Assembly (NCBI RefSeq): GCF_007644105.1
Contig: NZ_VFAC01000040.1
Coordinates: 1 to 32,389 of the forward strand
Direction of reading: 5' to 3'
DNA: 32,389 nucleotides
Source: Elioraea rosea
Lineage (GTDB): Bacteria; Pseudomonadota; Alphaproteobacteria; Acetobacterales; Acetobacteraceae
A program made the translations under genes and the position numbers. How positions within the stretch are numbered: the stretch's first letter is position 1; the number at the start of each line of letters is the position of its first letter. Below, piece by piece: positions 1 through 7,663 of the stretch. Under the pieces are notes generated by a model, which saw only the letters and a program-made list of their open reading frames with translations, did not search any database and had not been told where the DNA came from.

Positions 1-360
1 TGTCGCCGTCGCCCGCGTTGATCGTGTCGTTGCCGATGCCGGTGGTGATCGTGTCGTTGCCCGCGCCGGCGGTGACGTTGTTGGTTCCGTCGCCGGCATG
101 GATCACATTGGTTCCCGCGCCAGCATTGATCGTGTCATTGCCCGCGCCGGTCGTGATCCGATCGGCGCCAAGACCAGCCGTGATCCGGTTGTTGCCACCG
201 CCATCGGTGACCTCGTTGTCACCGTCGCCCGCGTTGATCGTGTCGTTGCCGATGCCGGTGGTGATCGTGTCGTTGCCCGCGCCGGCGGTGACGTTGTTGG
301 TTCCGTCGCCGGCATCGATCACATTGGTTCCCGCGCCAGCATTGATTGTGTCATTGCCCG
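1..360. repeat. 216-bp direct duplication inside the RTX gene
   Basis: Bases 1-144 match bases 217-360 with only three differences (positions 5/221, 100/316 and 131/347). The period is 216 bp, or 72 codons, which is eight RTX nonapeptides. The copies diverge abruptly after 144/360. The left copy may continue outside the window. Such identity well beyond what the protein motif needs suggests a recent in-frame duplication or gene conversion. Confidence 0.9.
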
Positions 361-1789
361 CAGCTGTCGTGACTTTATCGTCGCCCGCACCCAAGACTAC
401 CCTATCGGCTCCATTGCCTCCCTCGACGGTGTTGTTGCCAAACAGGTCTATGAAGCTGTCGTTACCGCCATTGCCGAAAAAGAGGTCATCGCCGCTCGTC
501 CCAGAGAATTTCTCGTTTCCCGACGACCCATATGTATTCGTCCCGTCATCGAACTGCAGCCTTTCAATTTGACTGACGCTGTCGCTTCCTCCCGCGCCAA
601 CAAGGTCAGTGACCGCAATTTCGTCCGGGCCGACTGATACTGCATACCCAGACCGTGCGCCCAGGAATATGGCAGTATCGAAGCCCTCACTGCCCAAAAG
701 CCGATCATCACCGCCACGCCCAATGAAAAGATCGTTCTTGCTGCCGCCAATGAGCACGTTCGCCGAAGCGGTCCCTGACAGAACGGCGTTGACCGTTCCC
801 GTGAATGTTGCGTTCTCGATACTGGAAAGGAGCTCAAGATCGATCAGGGCAAGCGCGGTGACAACGGTATCGTTGCCGTTGCCGCCATCTACGACACTGC
901 CAGCTCCGCGCAGAATGACCGTGTCATCACCGTCGCCGGCGAAGATGTGAAGCCGCCCCCCGCCGCCTTTCGCGCTGATGAGGTCGTCTCCGCCACCGGT
1001 ACGAAAAACGACGTCTTCTGCAAGAAATTGCGGAAGCTCAAGGTCAAATATATCATCGGTAGGCCAATTGCTCTCTTCAGCCAAAAAAGCGGCGGATAGT
1101 TCCGTATCGTGTTCAACCGCAAATGACCCAGCGATGTCGACCAGGCTCCCATCACGATATATATCCTTGTAGCCGGTGAGCGTGCCCGATAGCGCGTATC
1201 CCGACACCGCATCACCGGATATGGCAAAGTTACCTGTAATGTTTGATGTACTGAATATCTTTTCTGCACCCGTAACGAACGACGTTAGAAAACCAGATAA
1301 AGTGCCATTCTCATCGATCGTAATCGTTCCATTAAGCTTGTAGTATACTTTGCCGAAGTCTGGGTCAGGAGACAACGTCTGCAGAAGGTACGACGATATC
1401 GTCCCTCCAAATAGACGAAACTCCAACTTCCCAAAGTTAACTTCATAAGTATATGTCAGATTGCCGAGGGTCGTCTCCTTGACGACAGACGGCACGGTAA
1501 GAATACGGGACGAGGCAATGGCCGTTCCGCTGGCGTAGTTTTCCCCTTCCGCATCTGGCTGAAGGGTAACTAAGTAGACTGATGTTATCCCAGAACCGAA
1601 ATTAAGAGTCAGACGATTCCCAGAGAACGACCAAGTGTCCGCATTTAGGAATAAACTATTCAACATCGCGCCGGTTTGGGCAGCTTCATTGAAAATCGAA
1701 GACAACGTCAGGCTATCTTCGGAATCATCAACATAAATCGCCCCTCGGTCGGCCATTGCCTGCGAGATCTTGATCTTTACCGTTGCCAC
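1..1789 (-). CDS. RTX calcium-binding repeat protein (C-terminus beyond left edge)
   Basis: An uninterrupted minus-strand frame enters from position 1 and stays open up to a stop just upstream of the chosen start. From about nt 1005 down to 1 it encodes glycine/aspartate nonapeptides of the GxGNDTI type (for example AGAGNDTIT, TGIGNDTIN), the calcium-binding beta-roll of RTX proteins, which are usually exported by type I secretion through a C-terminal signal not visible here. A spacer at roughly nt 750-545 ends in IERLQFDDGT, a linker often seen between RTX blocks. The N-terminal ~260 residues are rich in Thr, Ser and Asn, probably beta-stranded, and not recognised. There is no Sec signal, as expected for a type I substrate. 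Start: GTG at 1789-1787 with an AGAGGGGG ribosome site; ATG codons at 1756 and 1666 are alternatives. Composition is lower in GC than the neighbours, suggesting transfer. The function (adhesin, enzyme or S-layer-like) cannot be told from this fragment. Confidence 0.85.
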   Translation of the reverse strand, partial: MATVKIKISQAMADRGAIYVDDSEDSLTLSSIFNEAAQTGAMLNSLFLNADTWSFSGNRLTLNFGSGITSVYLVTLQPDAEGENYASGTAIASSRILTVPSVVKETTLGNLTYTYEVNFGKLEFRLFGGTISSYLLQTLSPDPDFGKVYYKLNGTITIDENGTLSGFLTSFVTGAEKIFSTSNITGNFAISGDAVSGYALSGTLTGYKDIYRDGSLVDIAGSFAVEHDTELSAAFLAEESNWPTDDIFDLELPQFLAEDVVFRTGGGDDLISAKGGGGRLHIFAGDGDDTVILRGAGSVVDGGNGNDTVVTALALIDLELLSSIENATFTGTVNAVLSGTASANVLIGGSKNDLFIGRGGDDRLLGSEGFDTAIFLGARSGYAVSVGPDEIAVTDLVGAGGSDSVSQIERLQFDDGTNTYGSSGNEKFSGTSGDDLFFGNGGNDSFIDLFGNNTVEGGNGADRVVLGAGDDKVTTAAGNDTINAGAGTNVIDAGDGTNNVTAGAGNDTITTGIGNDTINAGDGDNEVTDGGGNNRITAGLGADRITTGAGNDTINAGAGTNVIHAGDGTNNVTAGAGNDTITTGIGNDTINAGDGD

Positions 1790-2509
1790 GACCGCCCCCT
1801 CTTTATGGCGCGAGGTAAGGAATTTTACTGTTTGGGATGTGTGCGGACGGCACCTAGTATCGCGTCGCCAACGTCAAACGCTCTGCGAATTCTGCGCGAG
1901 CTGCCCGAGCCGAAAATTCGGCTCGCGCGCAAATTCCTTTACATAGGTATGGATTTTGCACGCATGCCGCTCTCTCCATCAAGTCACATTAGTTGGCTAC
2001 CTGGGTTGCCGCTGCATCCTGGCGCACACCCTTGGCAGCCGCCCTGTAGGCGTCGCGTTCCGAGGAACATGTCGGGGGATCCGTGCGATGGAAGGGTCTA
2101 TCTGACGCGGAGGATCTCTGATTGGTTCTCACACGAGCAGATTGAGGACGGACGGTCATTCGTTAGATTAGTTGGCCTCGCGCGTGAGGCCGAGACGAGG
2201 CGCAGTGCTGGACGGGAACGACCCCGATGGCGGTGCCAGAACCGATACGGCCCAGTGCAGCCGGGCCACGGTAAACCAGCACGACCCAAGCAACCTCCCC
2301 GCCGGCGCGGACCCCCAATGCCGGCGCCCATCGCCCGCGGCAACGCGATGCAATCGTTGGCGCGCGGCCTATCCGAGCATGTCCTTACGACCAAGAAGCG
2401 CCAGACAAGCCCGATGGTACAAGGGATCGGCCTCGCCCGCACCGCCGAGCGCATTACGGTCGCCTTCGCATTCAGGGGCCAACGGATGCCTAGTCCCTGG
2501 CCCTTCCGA
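1790..2509. other. Gene-free stretch upstream of the RTX gene
   Basis: About 720 bp between the RTX start and the stop of the IclR gene. Open frames here (for example minus 2098-2454) have arginine/cysteine-rich composition without a family motif, and I support none of them as a gene. The half next to the RTX gene is AT-richer, and the half next to iclR matches the GC-rich background. It should hold the RTX promoter (an isolated TAAAAT-like -10 occurs at about 1826-1831 on the minus strand, with no convincing -35) and the hairpin at 1906-1925. I see no IS ends, tRNA or direct-repeat borders. Confidence 0.6.
1906..1925. repeat. Perfect 9-bp inverted repeat
   Basis: CGAGCCGAA-AA-TTCGGCTCG is a perfect inverted repeat with a 2-nt centre (or a shorter stem with an A/T-rich loop). 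Neither strand has a U-run after it, so it is not a standard intrinsic terminator. It lies about 117 bp upstream of the RTX start and could be an operator, or a cruciform or RNA hairpin in the RTX leader. Its function is unknown. Confidence 0.5.
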
Positions 2510-3331
2510 TCACTGCTGCGTCGCCCCCTGCGTCGGGCCCAATGCGTCGCCGATCCTGCGGGCAGTCTGCATCACCAGCGGCGCCAGTTCTGCTCGCACC
2601 CGGGGGAGCGACCAGCGCGGCAGCGGGACGGCGATGTTGATCGCACCGGCCGGCCGCCCCTGGCCGTCGAGCACCGGCGCGGCGACGGAGACGTCGCCTA
2701 CGAACGCCTCCTGGTCATTGAGCGCATAGCCGAGGCGCGAGGCCCGCTCGATGCGGGCAAGAACGTCCGACCGGCGCTTTGCCGTGCGCGGGGTGCGCGG
2801 CGGGAGCGGTTCGGGCGGAACGAGGCGCTCACGCGCGTCCAGGGGAAGCGCAGACAGGATCGCGCGACCGGGTGCGGTGCACCAGGCCGGCAGGCGCGTC
2901 CCGATCGCGAGGTCGACGCTGACCACATGGCGACTCGGGATCCGCGCGACGTAGACGACATCGCCGCCGTCGAGTTCGGTGAGGTTCACCGTCTCCTCGG
3001 TGCGGCGCGAAAGATCGTCAAGGAACGGCATGGCGATGCGGCGAAGCGGGTCGCTCCTCTGGAACCCGTGCGCGAGGTCGAGCACCCGCGGGCTCAGCAC
3101 GTAGCGCTTCGTCTGCTCGTCCTGCTGCAGGATCGCCATCGTACGCAGCGTGTACAGCACGCGCTGGACCATCGAACGGTCGAGCCCCGTCAGGGCCACC
3201 ACATCGGGGATGCCAACGGGTCGCGCGGCATTGGCGATGGCCCACAGGATCTCGAGCCCATGCGACAGTGCCCCGACATAGAGGCGCGGATCGGCGCCTT
3301 CGGGAACGCGCGGGCCGCGCTTGCGCGTCAC
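2510..3331 (-). CDS. IclR-family transcriptional regulator
   Basis: A 273-residue protein with the IclR plan: a winged helix-turn-helix at about residues 18-80 (GLEILWAIANA... IPDVVALTGLDRSMVQRVLYTL, then the wing around KRYVLSPRVLDLA), followed by the ligand-binding domain from about 95 to the end, with family signatures LPAWCTAPGRAILSAL and YALNDQE. IclR proteins bind small carboxylates or related catabolites and repress or activate adjacent catabolic genes. The start is GTG at 3331-3329, overlapping the TGA of the upstream nitrilase gene by 4 nt (GTGA). The same frame stays open further upstream inside the nitrilase gene, but that extension is arginine-rich shadow sequence. It is the last gene of the leftward dipeptidase-nitrilase-iclR operon and probably controls that operon and the divergent one starting at 5305. 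The inducer is unknown. Confidence 0.9.
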   Translation of the reverse strand: MTRKRGPRVPEGADPRLYVGALSHGLEILWAIANAARPVGIPDVVALTGLDRSMVQRVLYTLRTMAILQQDEQTKRYVLSPRVLDLAHGFQRSDPLRRIAMPFLDDLSRRTEETVNLTELDGGDVVYVARIPSRHVVSVDLAIGTRLPAWCTAPGRAILSALPLDARERLVPPEPLPPRTPRTAKRRSDVLARIERASRLGYALNDQEAFVGDVSVAAPVLDGQGRPAGAINIAVPLPRWSLPRVRAELAPLVMQTARRIGDALGPTQGATQQ

Positions 3332-4191
3332 GTCGAGACGGGGCCGTAGAGATCGGGCCGCCGGTCGCGCCACCAGGGGAAGTCCTTGCGCGCACGAACC
3401 ACTTCGTCGAGGTCGATCGTCGCGACGAGCAGCTCCTCGCCTTCGGTGCCCGCCTCCTTCGCGATCATCCCCCGCGGGTCGACCACCATGGAGCGCCCGA
3501 GATGATGCCTTGCCCCCTCGACGCCGACCCGATTGGCCGCGAGAACCCATACCCCGTTCTCGTAGGCGCGCGCCCGCAACGGAACCTCCCAGATCGAGGC
3601 GCGCCGCCCAGGGTCAGCGTAGGTGGAGAAGCAAATCGGCATCACGATTGCCTCCGCGCCAGCGAGCGCGAGCACGCGGCTCGGTTCGGGGTAGAGGCGA
3701 TCGTTGCAGATCTGGACACCGAAGCGGCAGCCGGCGAGCTCGAACACCGGCAGCGCATTGCCCGGCGCGAAGTAGAGCTTCTCGAAGCTGCCAGTTCCGC
3801 CTGGCGCATCGGTCGGGAAGTAGGCGGGGATGTGCGTCTTGCGGTAGGTGCCGCGTATCTCGCCTTCCGGCCCGACGATGATGGCGCTGTTGAAGTAGCC
3901 GTCCGCAGCGGCCTCGCCGAGCCCGAACACGGCGCCGATGCGGTGCTTGCGCGCCATGCCGCGCAGCGCCTCCATCTCGTTGCCGTCGAGGCGGATGAAG
4001 AACCGGTCGAAGTTCTTCTCCAGCCGGTTCGGGAAGAATGGCGCGAGGAACAGCTCGGAGAAGCAGAGAAGCTGCACGCCCCCGGCGGCGGCGCGCGCGA
4101 ACATCGCCTCCGCGACGCCGAGCTGCTCGCCGGGCACCTCGCTGAACACCGGCCCGGTCTGCGCGAGCCCGACCGTGACGCTGCGCGCCAT
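3328..4191 (-). CDS. Nitrilase-superfamily carbon-nitrogen hydrolase
   Basis: A 287-residue enzyme of the nitrilase fold with the complete Glu-Lys-Cys triad: E46 in CFSELFL, K118 in YRKTHIP, C162 in QICNDRLYPE. The family hydrolyses non-peptide C-N bonds. The YRKTHIP and ICNDRLYPE neighbourhoods resemble N-carbamoyl amino acid / beta-ureidopropionase and N-carbamoylputrescine amidohydrolases more than true nitrilases (inference from remembered motifs). Such an enzyme would release an amine or amino acid plus CO2 and ammonia. No signal peptide, so cytoplasmic. The gene begins 5 nt after the dipeptidase stop and its own stop overlaps the iclR start, so the three genes are co-transcribed. The carbamoyl assignment is a hypothesis; omega-amidase or another amidase activity is also possible. 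Confidence 0.9.
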   Translation of the reverse strand: MARSVTVGLAQTGPVFSEVPGEQLGVAEAMFARAAAGGVQLLCFSELFLAPFFPNRLEKNFDRFFIRLDGNEMEALRGMARKHRIGAVFGLGEAAADGYFNSAIIVGPEGEIRGTYRKTHIPAYFPTDAPGGTGSFEKLYFAPGNALPVFELAGCRFGVQICNDRLYPEPSRVLALAGAEAIVMPICFSTYADPGRRASIWEVPLRARAYENGVWVLAANRVGVEGARHHLGRSMVVDPRGMIAKEAGTEGEELLVATIDLDEVVRARKDFPWWRDRRPDLYGPVST

Positions 4192-4196
4192 CTGGC

Positions 4197-5201
4197 CTAG
4201 CCCCAGATCTCGCCGAGCACGCGGCGGAGGTTCAGGCCCATGATCTTCTCGACCTCGCTTTCGGTGTAGCCATCGGCGAGAAGCGCATCGGTCTTGCGAT
4301 GCATCAGGCGGGGGTTGTTCAACTCATCCGGATAGCGCTTGGCGAGCGTGTTGCCGAAGGCGCGGATGTAGTCCGCCGTCGCGCCGCCATAGCGGGTGAA
4401 GCTCATCTCGAGGATCGCATTCGCCGCCTGCTCGGAGGCAAGGGCCGCCATGTCGGTCCCGAACGACACGTGGTCGATGCCGACGAGGTTCACGATGTGG
4501 CGGAGGTGGCGGAGGAAGAGCGCCAGCGTCGGGGGATTCGCGGGGTTGCCGTCCCAGTTCATGAAGCCGTGGATCGAGGCGCCCACGAGCCCGCCGCTCT
4601 TCGCCACCGCCCTCATCGCTTCATCCGACTTGTTGCGGACGCGGTTGGTCACCGCCTTGGCGTTTGCGTGTGTCAGTAGGACCGGCTGCGTGGTCGCGGC
4701 CGCGGCGTCGAAGCACACCTGCTCGCCGCAATGCGAAAGGTCGATCGCGATGCCGAGGCGGTTGAGCTCGGCCACGACCTCGTAGCCGAAATTGGAGAGG
4801 CCGGCGTTGCGCTTCTCGAGGCAGCCATCGCCGACGGGGCAGGCCTCGTTGTAGGTGAGCTGCACGACACGAAGCCCGAGTGCGTGGAAGCACTCGATGC
4901 GCTCGGCGCGATCGCCCAGCATCTTGGTGTCCTGCCAGCCCATGATGAGCCCGACCTTGCCCCCGGCCTTCGCCGCATCGATGTCCTCGCCCCTGAGCAC
5001 GAGCTTCCAGCCCGAGGCGGGGTCGGCGGCGCGGCGGCGCCAGGTGGCGAAGCTGTCGAAGGTCTGCTCGAAATCGTCGATCGGCGAGCGGATCGTCAGG
5101 TTGACGGCACTGATGTTGCCTTCGCGCAGCCATCGCGGATCGCCGTCGGAATGGAAAATCAGCCCGTCGATCACGAGCAGCCGGTCGTGCAGCGACGCCA
5201 T
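4197..5201 (-). CDS. Membrane dipeptidase (peptidase M19) family protein
   Basis: A 334-residue amidohydrolase-fold protein of the M19 (renal dipeptidase) family, recognisable from LGLRVVQLTYNEACPVGDGC, IDLSHCGE, LTHANAKAV followed by RVRNKSDEA, KSGGLVGAS and VGIDHVSFGTD. M19 enzymes cleave dipeptides, often with a D-residue at the second position, using a binuclear zinc site. Two metal histidines are present (SHC and THA). The usual N-terminal HxD is displaced: the protein reads IDGLIFHSDGD, and the usual bridging Glu appears to be Gln (MGWQDT), as in a divergent M19 subgroup. Start: ATG 5201-5199 with a GGGGAGGA ribosome site; upstream in-frame codons are discarded because that sequence is low-complexity and lies in the divergent promoter region. 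It is the first gene of the leftward operon, and the substrate is unproven. Confidence 0.88.
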   Translation of the reverse strand: MASLHDRLLVIDGLIFHSDGDPRWLREGNISAVNLTIRSPIDDFEQTFDSFATWRRRAADPASGWKLVLRGEDIDAAKAGGKVGLIMGWQDTKMLGDRAERIECFHALGLRVVQLTYNEACPVGDGCLEKRNAGLSNFGYEVVAELNRLGIAIDLSHCGEQVCFDAAAATTQPVLLTHANAKAVTNRVRNKSDEAMRAVAKSGGLVGASIHGFMNWDGNPANPPTLALFLRHLRHIVNLVGIDHVSFGTDMAALASEQAANAILEMSFTRYGGATADYIRAFGNTLAKRYPDELNNPRLMHRKTDALLADGYTESEVEKIMGLNLRRVLGEIWG

Positions 5202-5260
5202 GCGCCTTGTCCTCCCCTTGCCGACCGATCCGTGAGCGGACCGGATTGCGCATTGAAGGG

Positions 5261-5276
5261 CAATATGGTCGTATTG
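5261..5276. promoter_or_regulatory. Candidate operator palindrome between divergent operons
   Basis: CAATA-TGGTCG-TATTG is a perfect inverted repeat with a 6-nt spacer. It lies in the 103-bp gap between the dipeptidase start (minus, 5201) and the Bug receptor start (plus, 5305). This gap must contain both promoters, and the locus encodes an IclR regulator that typically binds palindromes of about this size. No clear -35/-10 pair is visible for either direction. Confidence 0.4.
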
Positions 5277-5304
5277 AAAAGAGGAGGGCCCCGGGGGAAA
5301 GACA

Positions 5305-6318
5305 ATGACGCGCACGAATCCGCCTCGCACCACATTCGCAACTGCACGCACGGGCCTCGGCCGCCGCGGCCTGATCGGAAGCGCCGCCGCGCTGCTTGCC
5401 GCGCCGGCGGTGGCGCAGCAGCCCTGGCCGTCCCGGCCGGTGCGCATGATCGTCGCCTACCCGGCCGGCGGCAGCACCGACATCGCAGCGCGCCTCGCGG
5501 CAGACCGCCTCGCCCAGGCCTGGGGCCAGCCGGTGATCGTCGAGAACCGCTCAGGTGCCGCCGGTACGATCGGGGCCGATGCAGTCGCCAAGTCCCCGGC
5601 CGATGGCTACACGCTTCTGATGGCCGCGAGCCCGGAGATCGCCATCGCGCGGTCGACGCAACGGAACCTGCCGTACGACCCGGTGCGCGACTTCGCGCCG
5701 ATCATCCTGGTCGCGCAGTCGCCGTTCCTTCTGCTCGCCCACCCCTCCGTTCCGGCCAAGGACGTGAAGGAGCTCCTCGCACTTGCCAAGGCGCGCCCCG
5801 GAACGCTGAATTTCGGCAGTTTTGGCAACGGAACATCAAACCACTTCGTCGGCGAACTGCTGAAGGCGGAGGCCGGGATCGACATCACCCACGTGCCGTA
5901 TCGCGGTAGCGGCCCGATGATGAACGACCTCATCGCGGGCAACCTCCAGCTTGCCTTCGACACCTTCCCTGCAGGGCTGCCGCATGTGCAGGGCGGGAGG
6001 CTGAAGGCGCTTGGGGTGGCGATGCTCCGCCGCTCGCCGCTCGCGCCCGATGTCGCAACTCTCGATGAGCAGGGGCTCCCGGGCTTCACCGGCGGAAGCT
6101 GGGTCGGCCTCGTTGCGCCCGCGCGCACGCCGGAGGCGGTGATCGACCGCGTCGCCTCCGACATGGACAGGATCATGAAGGACGGCTTCGCGCAGGTGCT
6201 GAGCGAGCGCGGCATGGTGCCCGAGGGCATGGGCCCTGCCGAGTTCCGGGTCTTCGTCGAGTCCGAGGTCGGCAAGTGGGGACGTGTGGCGGAGCGCGCC
6301 GGCATCCGTCCGGAGTAG
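5305..6318 (+). CDS. Bug-family tripartite tricarboxylate transporter receptor protein
   Basis: A 337-residue periplasmic solute receptor of the Bug (TctC-like) family. Residues 1-37 are an export signal with a twin arginine (R20-R21) before a hydrophobic stretch, with likely cleavage after AVA. The mature part starts with the family hallmark WPSRPVRMIVAYPAGGSTD, then VIVENRSGAAGTIGAD, and contains GSFGNGTSNHFVGELLK and HVPYRGSGP. Bug receptors bind carboxylates and amino acid-like ligands and feed TctAB permeases, or act as stand-alone sensors. No TctA/TctB genes are in the window, so its membrane partner must be elsewhere or absent. It is the first gene of the rightward operon, 6 nt before the FAD oxidoreductase gene. 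The start ATG follows a purine-rich GGGGGAAAGAC. Confidence 0.92.
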   Translation: MTRTNPPRTTFATARTGLGRRGLIGSAAALLAAPAVAQQPWPSRPVRMIVAYPAGGSTDIAARLAADRLAQAWGQPVIVENRSGAAGTIGADAVAKSPADGYTLLMAASPEIAIARSTQRNLPYDPVRDFAPIILVAQSPFLLLAHPSVPAKDVKELLALAKARPGTLNFGSFGNGTSNHFVGELLKAEAGIDITHVPYRGSGPMMNDLIAGNLQLAFDTFPAGLPHVQGGRLKALGVAMLRRSPLAPDVATLDEQGLPGFTGGSWVGLVAPARTPEAVIDRVASDMDRIMKDGFAQVLSERGMVPEGMGPAEFRVFVESEVGKWGRVAERAGIRPE

Positions 6319-6324
6319 CCTCCA

Positions 6325-7641
6325 ATGGCAGACGACACGTTCGCCCCTGGCTTCGTCGAACGCCCCTGGTGGTGGGAGGCGGCGCCACCGAAGCCGGTCG
6401 AGGCGCCGCTGCCTGACGAGACAGACGTCGCCATCATCGGTGGCGGCATTGCCGGCCTCTCCACCGCCATCGAGCTCGGACGCTCCGGCGTTCGCTCCCT
6501 GGTGATGGACCGCGAGACGATCGGCTGGGGCGCGTCGTCGCGCAACGGCGGCGCGCTCTCGGGCGCGGGAAGCCTCGGCCGCGCACGGCCGGACCTGCAC
6601 AAGGCGCTCGATGCGAAGCTGCTCGCCGAGATGGTCGAAGAGGCGGAGGCAAGCTTCGAAGAGTTCGAGGCGCTGCTCTCCCGCGAGGGGATCGACTGCG
6701 CCTATCGCCGCTGCGGCCGTTTCGTTGGCGCGCATGCGCCGGCCGCCCTCGAGATGCTGGCACGTCGGGCGGAAATGCTGAATCGCGCCGATCCGGGCGT
6801 CGCCACCCTCATTCCGCGGGAGCGCATCGCCGAGGAATTGCCGACGGAACGCTACCACGGCGGGCTCGCGATCGAGCGCGCTGGCTCGCTGCACCCAGCG
6901 CTCTACACGCAGGGGCTCGCCGCGTCCGCGAGGCGGCATGGCGCGACGCTTGCGGGCGGCGTGTCCGTGCAAGGCTGGTCTCGCGACGGCTCGGCCTTCG
7001 TCGTGCGCACGAGCCGCGGTGCCGTGCGCGCGAAGCACGTGATGGTCGCGACCAATGGCTATACCGGTGCGGCGACGCAATGGCACCGGCGGCGCCTCAT
7101 TCCCGTTGCGAGCTACATGATAGCGACGGAGGAGATCGGCGAGGAGCGCGTGCGCGCGGTTATGCCGAGGCTTCGGGTGTACGGCGACACGAAGAAGATT
7201 CTCTACTACTTCCGCCCCTCGCCCGACTTCCGGCGCATCCTGTTCGGCGGCCGGGCCTCGATGCGCGACGCGCCGGTGCGCGACGGTGCGGCGTGGCTGC
7301 ACAGGCGGCTCATCCACCTCCTGCCGCAGCTTTCCGGCACGCGAATTACGCATGGCTGGAAGGGAAACGTCGCCTTCGCGTTCGACTTCCTGCCGCATGT
7401 CGGCGTTCACGACGGCGCGCACTACGCGCTTGCGTGCAACGGCAGCGGCGTGGTGACGATGACGCATCTCGGCCGCGTGGCGGCGCGGATGATGCTCGGC
7501 GGCGACAACCGGGCCTCCGCCTTCACCCGCCTGCCCTTCCCCACCATGCCGTTCTACGCCGGCACACCGTGGTTCATGCCGCTCGTCACCGCCTGGTACC
7601 GCTGGAAGGACCATCGCGACGGCTGGCGCGCCCCTGCTTGA
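6325..7641 (+). CDS. FAD-dependent amine/amino acid oxidoreductase (DAO family)
   Basis: A 438-residue flavoprotein of the D-amino acid oxidase / glycine oxidase superfamily. The Rossmann FAD motif is VAIIGGGIAGLSTAIEL (GGGIAG at 39-44), followed by the second FAD signature GWGASSRNGGALSG. The N-terminus carries PWWWEAAP and the C-terminus YALACNGSGVVTMTHLG, both typical of the gamma-glutamylputrescine oxidase / OrdL-like branch (PuuB relatives). Expected chemistry is oxidation of a secondary or primary amine to an imine with FAD reduction. There is no signal peptide; a hydrophobic tail near the end may associate with membrane. It sits between the Bug receptor (6-nt gap) and the M24-like gene (22-nt gap), and an imine product would fit the downstream RidA. 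The substrate is not determinable here. Confidence 0.9.
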   Translation: MADDTFAPGFVERPWWWEAAPPKPVEAPLPDETDVAIIGGGIAGLSTAIELGRSGVRSLVMDRETIGWGASSRNGGALSGAGSLGRARPDLHKALDAKLLAEMVEEAEASFEEFEALLSREGIDCAYRRCGRFVGAHAPAALEMLARRAEMLNRADPGVATLIPRERIAEELPTERYHGGLAIERAGSLHPALYTQGLAASARRHGATLAGGVSVQGWSRDGSAFVVRTSRGAVRAKHVMVATNGYTGAATQWHRRRLIPVASYMIATEEIGEERVRAVMPRLRVYGDTKKILYYFRPSPDFRRILFGGRASMRDAPVRDGAAWLHRRLIHLLPQLSGTRITHGWKGNVAFAFDFLPHVGVHDGAHYALACNGSGVVTMTHLGRVAARMMLGGDNRASAFTRLPFPTMPFYAGTPWFMPLVTAWYRWKDHRDGWRAPA

Positions 7642-7663
7642 GGCAGACCTGCAGCGAAGGTGA

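Noticed and set aside
1-360. Possible CRISPR array
   Set aside because: The periodicity is 27-bp codon units within 216-bp coding duplications; there are no unique spacers between identical short repeats and no cas genes.
18-637. Plus-strand open frames with repetitive Val/Leu/Pro or Asp/Val/Arg sequence
   Set aside because: They are antisense images of the RTX repeats; the minus frame gives perfect nonapeptides.
2098-2454. Minus-strand 118-codon open frame in the gap, considered as a transposase remnant
   Set aside because: No DDE, HTH or IS-family motif and no terminal repeats could be recognised in any of its frames.
1676-3349. Long plus-strand open frame of 557 codons
   Set aside because: It spans the gene-free gap and lies antisense to iclR; its product is arginine-rich with no family motif.
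5836-7614. Minus-strand open frame of 592 codons
   Set aside because: It is antisense to the Bug receptor and FAD oxidoreductase genes, His/Arg/Ala-rich, and an artefact of high GC content.
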